From Pygmaiobacter massiliensis (GTDB lineage: Bacteria; Bacillota; Clostridia; Oscillospirales; Ruminococcaceae): a DNA stretch of 64,000 nt. This document shows, piece after piece, positions 34,281 to 41,375 of the stretch (its first letter is position 1; every line of letters starts with the position of its first letter). The stretch lies in NCBI RefSeq assembly GCF_900199435.1, contig NZ_OAML01000003.1:372001-436000 (forward strand), given 5' to 3'. The position numbers and the translations under genes were made by a program. The notes under the pieces were generated by a model. It saw only the letters and a program-made list of their open reading frames with translations. It did no database searches and was not told where the DNA came from.

Positions 34281-35153
34281 ATGAAGAAATTTGTGGTCTT
34301 AACCGACTCCGCCTGCGACTTGCCCCCTGAGCTTGCGGCTCAGTTTAATATTGACGTCATGAGCTTTGTCATTCAGGTCGACGGCAAAGAATACTACGAG
34401 CGGGAAGACCTCACCTTCGACAGCTACTATCAGCTGCTGGACGAGGCGAAAAACATGCCCACGACTTCGCAGATCACTTCCATTACTTTTTTGGATAAAT
34501 TTGAGCAGCTCGACGCTGAAGGTGTAGATGAGGTGCTGTATATTTCCATCAACTCTACCGGCAGTGCCACCAACTCTAACGCGCAGGCAGCACGCGCCAT
34601 GTTTTTAGATGAGCACCCCGACAGCAAAATGAAAATTGCGATTGTAGATAGCCATACCTACTCGATGGGATATGGCATTTTTGTGCTGATGGCAGCCAAA
34701 AAACTGGCAAACGGTGCCGAGCTTTCTGATGTAGTGGATTACCTTGTAGACGGCTTTCAGAAAGTGGAAATTGTACTCTCTGTTCACAGCCTGAAAATCA
34801 TCAAAAAAAGTGGACGAATCTCTGCTGCTGCGGCCTTTGCTGGCGAACTGATGGGACTGCGACCGATTATCACCTTAATTCAAGGCCAGACAAAGGTGAT
34901 ACAGAAGGTGCGCGGTGATGCAAAAATATTGCCGACCCTCTGCGCGCATCTCAAAGCAAACTCCGGCGACCGTACCCCTTACCTGATTGCGGGTACCCGC
35001 GGGTTTGACGATAAGCACGGCGATGTAAAAGAGCTGGCAAAGTTATGCGAAAAAGAAATGGGCTACCCGCCTGAGCTTTGCTTTAAACTTGGCGCGGCAG
35101 TTACCAGCAACACCGGTACCGATGCCGTGGCAATTGTTTACCTTAACCGCTAA
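34281..35153 (+). CDS. DegV family fatty-acid-binding protein
   Basis: A 290-residue FakB-type protein that presents fatty acids to FakA. VVLTDSACDLPPEL at the start, MPTTSQITSITFLDKFEQL, SINSTGSATNSNAQAA (fatty-acid carboxylate-binding Ser region), HSLKIIKKSGRIS and LMGLRPIITL are typical. It complements fakA at 7455-9140, although the two are 25 kb apart. The start has AAAGGAAGGA upstream; the frame extends 15 codons back without support. Confidence 0.93.
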   Translation: MKKFVVLTDSACDLPPELAAQFNIDVMSFVIQVDGKEYYEREDLTFDSYYQLLDEAKNMPTTSQITSITFLDKFEQLDAEGVDEVLYISINSTGSATNSNAQAARAMFLDEHPDSKMKIAIVDSHTYSMGYGIFVLMAAKKLANGAELSDVVDYLVDGFQKVEIVLSVHSLKIIKKSGRISAAAAFAGELMGLRPIITLIQGQTKVIQKVRGDAKILPTLCAHLKANSGDRTPYLIAGTRGFDDKHGDVKELAKLCEKEMGYPPELCFKLGAAVTSNTGTDAVAIVYLNR

Positions 35154-35180
35154 GAGGGCGACCACACGGTAGATGTTCTC

Positions 35181-35209
35181 TTGACGGTATCCAGGGAAGC
35201 CGCTATAAT
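35181..35209 (+). promoter_or_regulatory. Promoter of the sdpRI-like operon
   Basis: TTGACG (35181-35186), a 17-nt spacer and TATAAT (35204-35209). Confidence 0.85.
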
Positions 35210-35212
35210 ACA

Positions 35213-35230
35213 ATTAGAAAATCATCTAAT
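35213..35230. promoter_or_regulatory. Candidate operator of the ArsR/SdpR-like repressor
   Basis: ATTAGA-AAATCA-TCTAAT is a perfect 6-bp inverted repeat that covers the likely transcription start, directly after the -10. Position and symmetry fit autorepression. Confidence 0.6.
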
Positions 35231-35245
35231 CAAGGAGGCGGCACA

Positions 35246-35536
35246 GTGTCCCTGCAACAAACGTTTAAAGCGCTCGGTGACCCTACACGCAGGGCGATTT
35301 TAGAGCGCCTTTCGGAACATGACCGAATGACAGCCGGAGAGCTGGGCGAAGGCTTTGGTATGACAGGCGCCACCATCAGTCATCACCTTTCTTGCTTAAA
35401 AGAAGCAGGTTTGGTGGACGATGAGCGTGAAGGCAAATATATTTACTACCAGCTCAATACCTCGGTTATGGAGGATATTATGCGCTGGATTAGTTCCTTT
35501 GGCGGCAAAAAAGGAGGCGGCGAAGATGAAAAATAA
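35246..35536 (+). CDS. ArsR-family repressor, SdpR-like
   Basis: A 96-residue winged-helix protein (FKALGDPTRRAILERLSEHD, MTAGELGEGFGMTGATISHHL, EAGLVDDEREGKYIYYQL). It lacks the metal-binding cysteines of the ArsR at 20536 and resembles SdpR of the Bacillus sdpRI operon. The start is GTG 35246 with AAGGAGG 7 nt upstream. It overlaps the SdpI-like gene by 11 nt. In Bacillus, SdpR represses its own operon until SdpI senses the SdpC toxin. Confidence 0.88.
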   Translation: MSLQQTFKALGDPTRRAILERLSEHDRMTAGELGEGFGMTGATISHHLSCLKEAGLVDDEREGKYIYYQLNTSVMEDIMRWISSFGGKKGGGEDEK

Positions 35537-36176
35537 ACGGTTTCAAATCATCTGCTGGTGCCTCGCACTGGTGCCGCTGATACTTACTGCAATTGCAATG
35601 CCGACCCTGCCGGACGCAGTGCCGATGCACTGGAACGCAGCGGGCGAGATTGACCGCTGGGGCAGCCGCAGCTCGGCATGGATGATGCCACTGATGTGCA
35701 TTGGCGTTAATCTGCTGTTTGTCGTGCTACCGAAAATAGACCCTAAACGCAATAACTATGCTTCTTTTCGAAAAAGCTACGATATTTTTCGTTTGGTGTT
35801 CAATTTGTTCCTCATTGTGATGACAGGCATTACTATCACCAGCGCTTTTTCTCCCGAAACGGTGCGCACCGAGATACTGGTTCCGGCGGCTGTGGGTGTA
35901 TTGTTCTGCCTGCTCGGCAATTACATGCCTAAATTTAAGCACAATTATTTTGTCGGCATCAAAACGCCGTGGACCCTCGCATCCGAGGAAGTCTGGCGCA
36001 AAACTCACCGGCTGGGCGGTGCCCTTTGGTTTTGGGGCGGCCTGGTTTTAATTGCGGCTGCATTTTTACTGCCGCCGAGCATTAACGCAATGGTAACTGG
36101 GGCTATTTTAATTTTGATTGTAGCAGTGCCGGTGCTGTATTCTTACCTTGCTTACCGCAGACAAAAGCCACAATAA
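35526..36176 (+). CDS. SdpI-family immunity-like membrane protein
   Basis: A 216-residue protein with about six helices. The N-terminal DUF1648 segment reads MPTLPDAVPMHWNAAGEIDRWGS (PDAVPMHWNAAGEIDRWG), and the SdpI/YhfL signature follows as GNYMPKFKHNYFVGIKTPWTLASEEVWRKTHRLGG (GNYMPK, NYFVGIKTPWTL, VWRKTHRLGG). SdpI protects Bacillus from the SdpC toxin and is also the signal sensor. No sdpABC toxin genes are seen here, so it may be a defence or sensing gene. AAGGAGG precedes the start, inside the upstream gene. Confidence 0.9.
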   Translation: MKNKRFQIICWCLALVPLILTAIAMPTLPDAVPMHWNAAGEIDRWGSRSSAWMMPLMCIGVNLLFVVLPKIDPKRNNYASFRKSYDIFRLVFNLFLIVMTGITITSAFSPETVRTEILVPAAVGVLFCLLGNYMPKFKHNYFVGIKTPWTLASEEVWRKTHRLGGALWFWGGLVLIAAAFLLPPSINAMVTGAILILIVAVPVLYSYLAYRRQKPQ

Positions 36177-36215
36177 CAGGATTGTTTTATGCAAAAATGA
36201 GAGCGGTTTGCCGCC

Positions 36216-36244
36216 TTGTAATCTTGTCGTGATTTGTATATAAT
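36216..36244 (+). promoter_or_regulatory. Promoter of fba
   Basis: TTGTAA (36216-36221), a 17-nt spacer and TATAAT (36239-36244), 54 nt before the ATG. Confidence 0.8.
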
Positions 36245-36297
36245 AAGGGTTGGACAAATACTCCACACAGAAAATAATTTCATGGAGGTAACTACTC

Positions 36298-37161
36298 ATG
36301 TTAGTCAACGCAAGCGAAATGCTGACCAAAGCAAAGGCCGGCCATTATGCCGTTGGGCACTTCAATACCAACAACCTGGAGTGGACCAAGGCAATCCTGC
36401 AAACCGCAGAAGAAATGAAATCTCCGGTTATCATCGGCGTTTCTGAAGGCGCGGCCAAATATATGACTGGCTTTAAGGTCGTCGCTGATATGGTCAAAGC
36501 AATGGACAAAGCCCTCGGCATCACTGTGCCGGTTGCGCTGCATCTCGACCATGGCTCTTATGAAGGCGCAAAAGCTTGCATCGATGCAGGCTTCACCTCC
36601 ATTATGTTCGACGGCAGCCATTACGGCATCGAAGAGAACGTTGAAAAAACCAAAGAGCTGGTTGCTCTGGCACACGAAAAAGGCCTTTCGATTGAAGCTG
36701 AAGTCGGCTCCATCGGCGGCGAAGAGGATGGCGTGATTGGCGCTGGCGAAGTTGCTGACCCCGAAGAGTGCAAAATGATTGCAGACCTCGGTGTTGATTT
36801 CCTCGCAGCAGGCATCGGCAACATCCACGGCAAATACCCCGCGAACTGGAAAGGTCTTGACTTTGTCGCACTCGACAAAATCCAGGCAAAAACCGGCACA
36901 CTGCCCCTCGTGCTGCACGGCGGCACCGGCATCCCGGCAGACATGATTGCAAAAGCGATCGATCTTGGCGTTTCCAAAATCAACGTTAACACCGAGTGCC
37001 AGCTGTCTTTTGCAGAGGCTACCCGTAAATATATCGAAGCCGGCAAAGACCTTGAAGGCAAAGGCTTCGACCCGCGCAAGCTGCTTGCCCCCGGCGTAGA
37101 CGCCATCAAAGCAACCGTGCGTGAGAAAATCGAGCTGTTCGGCTCTGCAGGCAAAGCATAA
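36298..37161 (+). CDS. fba: Class II fructose-1,6-bisphosphate aldolase
   Basis: Zn-dependent glycolytic aldolase, 287 residues. YAVGHFNTNNLEWTKAIL at the N-terminus, the zinc/catalytic VALHLDHGSYEGAK, SIMFDGSHYGIEENV, EAEVGSIGGEEDGV, GNIHGKYP and VLHGGTGIPADMIAKAIDLGVSKINVNTE (VLHGGTGIP, KINVNTE) are all present. GGAGG lies 9 nt before the ATG. Strong promoter and biased codons suggest high expression. Confidence 0.97.
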   Translation: MLVNASEMLTKAKAGHYAVGHFNTNNLEWTKAILQTAEEMKSPVIIGVSEGAAKYMTGFKVVADMVKAMDKALGITVPVALHLDHGSYEGAKACIDAGFTSIMFDGSHYGIEENVEKTKELVALAHEKGLSIEAEVGSIGGEEDGVIGAGEVADPEECKMIADLGVDFLAAGIGNIHGKYPANWKGLDFVALDKIQAKTGTLPLVLHGGTGIPADMIAKAIDLGVSKINVNTECQLSFAEATRKYIEAGKDLEGKGFDPRKLLAPGVDAIKATVREKIELFGSAGKA

Positions 37162-37212
37162 GGCTGACACTTGCTGGCTGCCCGCTTGGTTTTGGGCGCT
37201 AAAAAGAATAGG

Positions 37213-37255
37213 AAAAAGCGGCAATTGCTCTTACCGGTGATTGCCGCTTTTCTTT
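37213..37255 (+). terminator. Terminator of fba
   Basis: AAAAAGCGGCAAT/ATTGCCGCTTTT stem followed by CTTT. Confidence 0.85.
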
Positions 37256-37297
37256 ATATCCTGTCGTAAAAACAGGCATACAACAGCAAAAAGAGTC

Positions 37298-37316
37298 GCG
37301 CAACCAATTGTTGCGC
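37298..37316. promoter_or_regulatory. Palindrome upstream of the membrane XRE gene
   Basis: GCGCAAC-CAATT-GTTGCGC, a perfect 7-bp inverted repeat 80 nt before the start. It may be an operator for the XRE protein that follows. Confidence 0.4.
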
Positions 37317-37396
37317 AATAGTTGATAGACAAGATTTTCGATTTGTTGTATTTTAAAACTGCTCGATTCAACATGGCAAAAGTAAAGGAGCCTACT

Positions 37397-37870
37397 ATGC
37401 AGCTTGGCGCAAAAATCAAAACGCTTCGTACCAAAAGGCAACTGTCGCAAGAGGCAGTCGCAAATGAGCTAAATGTTTCGCGGCAGGCAGTCGCAAAGTG
37501 GGAAAGCGACGTTTCGCTGCCCAGTACCGCAAATTTGATGGCACTTTGCAATTTATTCGGTGTTTCCCTCAGCGAGCTGACTGAACCGCAAACGCTCGAT
37601 TCTATGCCGCAAAAACGAGGCAGAGGTCACCGGCGTTTGGCGGCGGTGACCGTACTTTTTGTGCTGTTTTCTGCAGCGGCACTGTTTTGGCAGCAAAAGA
37701 ATGCGTTGCCAGACAATGTAATAGGCTATGCTGACGCAGCAACTAACATTTGGGTAAGCGGTACGCCCATCTACCTTTACCTGCTTTACGGCATTACTGT
37801 GCTTTTAGTACTGTTTACGGCTGTGCTTTTTATAAAAGCGAAAACCCGACAGAAGGGAAAACAAAAATGA
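37397..37870 (+). CDS. XRE regulator with two C-terminal membrane helices
   Basis: A 157-residue protein. HTH in residues about 5-60 (LGAKIKTLRTKRQLSQEAVA, LNVSRQAVAKWESD, LPSTANLMALCNLFGVSLSEL), a basic linker (KRGRGHRR), and two helices (about 77-96 and 120-147). It is a membrane-tethered DNA-binding protein, a design common in Clostridia for sensing envelope signals. AAAGGAG precedes the ATG at 37397. Its stop overlaps the start of a small lipoprotein gene by 4 nt, so the two probably work together. Confidence 0.85.
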   Translation: MQLGAKIKTLRTKRQLSQEAVANELNVSRQAVAKWESDVSLPSTANLMALCNLFGVSLSELTEPQTLDSMPQKRGRGHRRLAAVTVLFVLFSAAALFWQQKNALPDNVIGYADAATNIWVSGTPIYLYLLYGITVLLVLFTAVLFIKAKTRQKGKQK

Positions 37871-38274
37871 AAAAAACATGGTGTGCCGCGCTTTTGCTTG
37901 TGGTTTTGGCATTTGCCGGATGTATGCAGACAGAGCTGCATAACAGTGATACGGCAACCGAGCCAGTGCCCCAGCAGATTACGGCGTGGCCCGAAAATAA
38001 ATATACCGAAACGATCCCCGAGCCCGAAAAAGGTAGCCCGGATTATGTTATCTCAGACGCAGAAAAAGGATATTACGCGATTTTCATAAAAGACATTACC
38101 GCCGAAGAGGGGAAAGACTATCTTCGCACGCTGGAAGCTGACGGGTACCAGCAAATTGAAGCCGCAGAGAACGAAGCATCTGCGGGTGTATTGCTGAAAA
38201 AGGAGCAAACACATCTCAGCGTAAGTATCGCTGAGGGTATTTTGGGGCTGTACATTACGTTGGCTGCAAGCTGA
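37867..38274 (+). CDS. Small lipoprotein of unknown function
   Basis: A 135-residue secreted lipoprotein with lipobox FAGC (Cys19). The mature part has a short low-complexity linker and a compact alpha/beta domain (YAIFIKDITAEEGKDYLRTLEADGYQ). I do not recognise the family. It is translationally coupled to the membrane XRE gene (ATGA overlap), so it might be its extracytoplasmic sensor or target. Confidence 0.7.
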   Translation: MKKTWCAALLLVVLAFAGCMQTELHNSDTATEPVPQQITAWPENKYTETIPEPEKGSPDYVISDAEKGYYAIFIKDITAEEGKDYLRTLEADGYQQIEAAENEASAGVLLKKEQTHLSVSIAEGILGLYITLAAS

Positions 38275-38303
38275 AAATTAAACTGCATAGTTCCCGGGTA
38301 AAT

Positions 38304-38346
38304 GGGTGCGGCAGGTAACACTTGCCATTGCTGCCGCAGCACCCGT
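38304..38346 (+). terminator. Hairpin after the XRE-lipoprotein pair
   Basis: GGGTGC-GGCAG and CTGCC-GCA-GCACCC form a strong stem; the following tract is only moderately T-rich (GTTTGCTTGCCTTTT). Confidence 0.6.
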
Positions 38347-38350
38347 TTGC

Positions 38351-38379
38351 TTGCCTTTTGGCAGGGGATATGATAAAAT
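38351..38379 (+). promoter_or_regulatory. Promoter of queT
   Basis: TTGCCT (38351-38356), a 17-nt spacer and TAAAAT (38374-38379). It implies a leader of about 170 nt. Confidence 0.65.
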
Positions 38380-38385
38380 AACCAC

Positions 38386-38556
38386 CGGTCGCCTTTGGCG
38401 CATGATACTTCGGGGCAGGGCATTTCCCTCGCTGCCGGTATCCGCCCTTTTCGACCCGCGCTTTGCGCGAAGCTTTGCGGAATTTTGCGGCGCCGCCAAG
38501 CTAAAATTTGCCGCGGGACAGGGCTGCTTTCCCTCGTCCGAAGGAGAAAATTGAAT
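38386..38556 (+). promoter_or_regulatory. Structured queT leader, candidate preQ1 riboswitch
   Basis: The leader can form GATAC/GGTATC with an inner GGCAG/CTGCC stem (38403-38441), a CGCGC-TTT-GCGCG hairpin (38457-38469) and GGAC-GGG/CCC-GTCC (38516-38539) immediately before AAGGAG. The motif CAGGGC(..)TTTCCCTCG occurs twice (38416-38431, 38519-38536). preQ1-III riboswitches are known upstream of queT in this bacterial family, so a preQ1 sensor is a good guess. I could not match a consensus. Confidence 0.5.
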
Positions 38557-39066
38557 ATGAGACAGTTTACCTCAAAACAGCTTGCGCGCTGTGCCATGGT
38601 TGCAGCGCTCTACACCGCTGTCAGCCTGGCGTTTGCTCCGCTTTCTTACGGGGCAGTGCAGGTGCGCTTTGCAGAGGCGCTTTGCCTGTTGCCGGTTTTT
38701 GCGCCGGATGCCATTATCGGCGTAACCCTAGGCTGCCTGCTGACCAATTTGATTGGCTCTTCGCCGATTGACGCGGTATTTGGCACCTTGGCGACATTGC
38801 TGGCCGCACTGGTAACCTATAAGCTGCGCAACCTGCGCTGGCACGGCCTGCCGATTTGGTCGGCACTTTCGCCGGTGCTGTTTAATGCAGTAATTATCGG
38901 TGCCGAGATTACATTTTTCTTTATGGATGTGCCGGCGACCGGTGCAGTGCTTGCCGTGAACATGGTAACGGTAGGCATTGGCGAGATTTTAAGCTGCGTA
39001 CTGCTGGGCTTGGTGCTTGTGCGTGTAATTGAAAAAAATAGTGCACTGCGCAAAGCAATGCAGTAA
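38557..39066 (+). CDS. queT: Queuosine precursor ECF transporter S component QueT
   Basis: A 169-residue substrate-binding membrane subunit of an energy-coupling-factor importer for queuosine precursors. It has about five helices with the QueT signature VQVRFAEALCLLPVFAPDAIIG near 33-54 (RFAEALCLLPVF), GCLLTNLIG, AVFGTLATLLAALVTYKLR (FGTLATLLAALVTY) and FNAVIIGAEI. AAGGAG lies 10 nt upstream of the ATG at 38557. The shared ATPase/EcfT module must be encoded elsewhere. Confidence 0.92.
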   Translation: MRQFTSKQLARCAMVAALYTAVSLAFAPLSYGAVQVRFAEALCLLPVFAPDAIIGVTLGCLLTNLIGSSPIDAVFGTLATLLAALVTYKLRNLRWHGLPIWSALSPVLFNAVIIGAEITFFFMDVPATGAVLAVNMVTVGIGEILSCVLLGLVLVRVIEKNSALRKAMQ

Positions 39067-39093
39067 CGGTACAGATCAAAAGGGTAAAATAAT

Positions 39094-39135
39094 AAAGGCG
39101 GCGGATATGCGGAAAACATACCCGCCGCCTTTTGC
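39094..39135. terminator. Bidirectional terminator between queT and a small membrane gene
   Basis: AAAGGCGGCGG/CCGCCGCCTTT stem followed by TTTTG on the plus strand. Confidence 0.85.
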
Positions 39136-39240
39136 ATAACATAAGCTAAATAATCTCCAATAGCGCAGGGACTGCTGGCACTAGTTTTTCCACAAAAGCA
39201 AAAAATCCGGTGGAAAATATTCGCCGCACAAGCTCGAAAA

Positions 39241-39522
39241 TTAACGCAGCAGAATTTTTGCAATCAAAAAGAACCCTACTAGCATCACGCAGCCCTCAAT
39301 AATATTTAAAATAGCTAAAGTGCGATTATTGCGCCAAGCTTTTGCAGCGTGAAGAAATATACTCACCATAAATAACCCAGGCGTAATAAACATCGCATCG
39401 GGCCACTTGCCCGTAAAATATAAAACAGATAAGATTACCAGTGCTAGAAAACAGATGGCTTCACATATTTGTAAAATGCGATAAGCAGTACTCTTATGGG
39501 TTGGCTGCTTTTGGTCTTTCAT
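39241..39522 (-). CDS. Small three-helix membrane protein
   Basis: A 93-residue hypothetical protein with a short polar N-terminus (MKDQKQPTHKS) and three hydrophobic segments (about 18-38, 45-60, 70-90). No family recognised. AAAGGAG lies 6 nt before the ATG at 39522; the frame reaches 12 codons further back. It is monocistronic on the minus strand. Confidence 0.65.
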   Translation of the reverse strand: MKDQKQPTHKSTAYRILQICEAICFLALVILSVLYFTGKWPDAMFITPGLFMVSIFLHAAKAWRNNRTLAILNIIEGCVMLVGFFLIAKILLR

Positions 39523-39674
39523 AAAAACTCCTTTCAGCGTACAGGTAACATAAAGCATATTTTATTATTATAGTGTTTTAAAAAGAGCATTACAACAAAC
39601 CCTTGTGCGGGAAATTGTAAAGTAAAAAATACCATCTGCCCACAAACACTATCAAATTTTTTTCAAATTCATGC

Positions 39675-39704
39675 TTGACAAATACAGGCAAATCGTGTTT
39701 AATA
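39675..39704 (+). promoter_or_regulatory. Promoter of the Trp T-box/trpXYZ transcript
   Basis: TTGACA (39675-39680), 17-18 nt spacer and TTTAATA (39698-39704), preceded by an AT-rich UP-like tract. Confidence 0.75.
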
Positions 39705-39712
39705 GCTATAAA

Positions 39713-39994
39713 CCGTTGAGACGGAGATAACACTGCAGGCGCAGCCACAGAGAGCCCGGATGCTGAGAAAGGGCGCAGAGCGGAGCAGGTAAATGGACCG
39801 TTGAGGGCGAGGAGAAAGAAAGTTTTGGCTTTTGAGTATCTGACGACGCGTGCTCGCGTTACAGGGCGTAGGGTGTGATAGCACCCGGTAGAGTGGCTTT
39901 GCGCACGTAACTGGCGCAGGCAATCAAGGTGGTACCGCAGGTTTCTTTGAATTCAGAGACTTGTCCTTGTGTTAAACAAGGGCAGGTCTTTTTT
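39713..39994 (+). promoter_or_regulatory. T-box riboswitch (Trp)
   Basis: The T-box sequence AGGTGGTACCGC is at 39927-39938, and the terminator AGACTTGTCCTTGT/ACAAGGGCAGGTCT with TTTTTT is at 39956-39994. In Stem I the ACGG/CCGT and CTGC/GCAG helices flank a specifier loop whose 3' side is GTAAATGGA, placing UGG (Trp) at 39794-39796, the same relative position as ACC in the thrS leader. The AGAGAG bulge is present at 39749-39754. It should allow read-through when uncharged tRNA-Trp binds. Confidence 0.93.
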
Positions 39995-40052
39995 GTTTGT
40001 CGAAAACCTGCACTCTTAACCAGTTAAAACGACAGAAAGGAGCGGCAAACGG

Positions 40053-40124
40053 ATGAACCTAGAGGAGAAACGATGGCGATGGCGCAGCTTGCAATTTGAT
40101 AAAAAGCCGCTTCTTTCCCGATAA
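40053..40124 (+). CDS. Putative Trp-containing leader peptide (23 aa)
   Basis: A short ORF starting ATG 40053 after AAAGGAG (40036-40042, 10 nt away), encoding M-N-L-E-E-K-R-W-R-W-R-S and a further 11 residues, with a TAA at 40122. The two Trp codons are at 40074-40076 and 40080-40082, each preceded by the Arg codon CGA. It sits between a Trp-specific T-box and a tryptophan-type ABC transporter, so ribosome stalling on scarce Trp-tRNA could add a second level of control. Translation is not proven. Confidence 0.6.
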   Translation: MNLEEKRWRWRSLQFDKKPLLSR

Positions 40125-40167
40125 AGCAGAGCTTGCCCATGCAAGCCTCTCGATGCGAAAGAAGCGG
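40107..40167 (+). promoter_or_regulatory. Long-range hairpin over the leader ORF end
   Basis: CCGCTTCTTTC (40107-40117) and GAAAGAAGCGG (40157-40167) form a perfect 11-bp helix, enclosing GCTTGC/GCAAGC (40131-40146). The left arm includes the last sense codons of the leader ORF, so translation would open it. The left arm can also pair 8 bp with the trpX ribosome site (AAGGAAGC, 40218-40224 region). Confidence 0.65.
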
Positions 40168-40190
40168 TCGTGCCCGAAAAACGACTGACC

Positions 40191-40211
40191 CGCAGCAACG
40201 CTGCGCTTTTA
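40191..40211 (+). terminator. Short terminator-like hairpin upstream of trpX
   Basis: CGCAGC-AAC-GCTGCG followed by CTTTTACTT. It could be an attenuator; the U-tract is weak. Confidence 0.4.
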
Positions 40212-40231
40212 CTTGAAAGGAAGCATCGATT

Positions 40232-41239
40232 ATGAAAAAGAAAGCATACCTCGCTATTTTGACCGCCCTCACCCTGGGCGCTTCACTCTTTACCGGATGC
40301 GGCAGCTCCGCGGCATCCTCCGCACCAGCTTCTGCGGCTACATCACAGGTAGTTGCAAGCGGCAGCAAATCGATGAAAGTAGGGCTGATTCAGCTTACCG
40401 AGCACCCCTCGCTGGATGAAATTCGCACCGCTGTTGTTTCGCAGCTGGAAGAAAAAGCACCCGAATATGGGCTTTCCGTTGAGATAGATTACCAGAACGG
40501 ACAGAACGATCCGTCTACCATCAATACCATTTGCCAGCAGTTTGTTGCAGATAAGGTGGATTTGATTGTTGCGATTGCTACCCCCGCAGCGCAGGCTGCC
40601 GTAGCGGCTGCTTCCCCCGACATTCCGGTTATCTTCAGCGCAGTTACCGACCCCGTCACAGCTGGGCTTGTCGAAGATTTGAATGCGCCGAGCCATAACG
40701 TGACCGGCACTTCAGATGCGATTCCGGTAGATGCTATCTTCGAACTTGCGAAAGAGCTTACCCCCGATGCAAAGAATTTCGGTCTGCTGTACTGCACCAG
40801 CGAAGACAACAGTGCTTCGGTGCTGCGCGATGCCAGAGCTTACCTTGAGGCAAACGGTTGCACCTACGAAGAGGGCGCAGTTGCTGCCATCGGCGATGTT
40901 CAGACAGCAGTAGCCACGATGGTCAATAAAGTCGATGCCATCTTCGTCCCCATTGATAACACGATTGCCATGGCAATGCCAGCCGTGGCAGAAATCGCAA
41001 ATAAAGCAGGTGTGCCGGTCTATGTTTCTGCCGACACGATGGTGTACGACGGCGGTCTTGCAGCGGTGGGTATCAACTATACCAACCTTGGCAAACAAAC
41101 CGCAGAGATGGCACTGAAAGTGCTGAGTGGCACTTCAGCAAACGAGTTGGCTGTAGAAACACTGACCGACAAACAAATCACAGTAAACCCCGATACCGCA
41201 AAAGCGCTGGGGGTTGATGTGCAGCGTTATGTAAAATAA
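40232..41239 (+). CDS. trpX: Tryptophan-type ABC transporter substrate-binding lipoprotein (TrpX-like)
   Basis: A 335-residue lipoprotein (lipobox FTGC, Cys23) of the ABC_sub_bind family (VGLIQLTEHPSLDEIRTAVV, FVADKVDLIVAIATPAAQAA, IPVIFSAVTDPVTAGLVED, NFGLLYCTSEDNS, MVYDGGLAAVGINYTNLGKQTAEMA in part). It begins a three-gene operon with a permease and an ATPase, the layout predicted as a tryptophan importer in Firmicutes. The upstream UGG T-box supports that assignment; the ligand is otherwise unproven. AAAGGAAG lies 8 nt before the ATG. Confidence 0.88.
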   Translation: MKKKAYLAILTALTLGASLFTGCGSSAASSAPASAATSQVVASGSKSMKVGLIQLTEHPSLDEIRTAVVSQLEEKAPEYGLSVEIDYQNGQNDPSTINTICQQFVADKVDLIVAIATPAAQAAVAAASPDIPVIFSAVTDPVTAGLVEDLNAPSHNVTGTSDAIPVDAIFELAKELTPDAKNFGLLYCTSEDNSASVLRDARAYLEANGCTYEEGAVAAIGDVQTAVATMVNKVDAIFVPIDNTIAMAMPAVAEIANKAGVPVYVSADTMVYDGGLAAVGINYTNLGKQTAEMALKVLSGTSANELAVETLTDKQITVNPDTAKALGVDVQRYVK

Positions 41240-41375
41240 TCTGACGCACTGCGCTGTTACCGGCAAATTTATGCGGATGCGCAAAGCAGGTGGCCCGGCT
41301 TCACTGGGGCGATTAAACTATTGCCGCAGAAACGGCATGGCAGATTTTAGCTTTTGATACAACGGAGGATACAGT

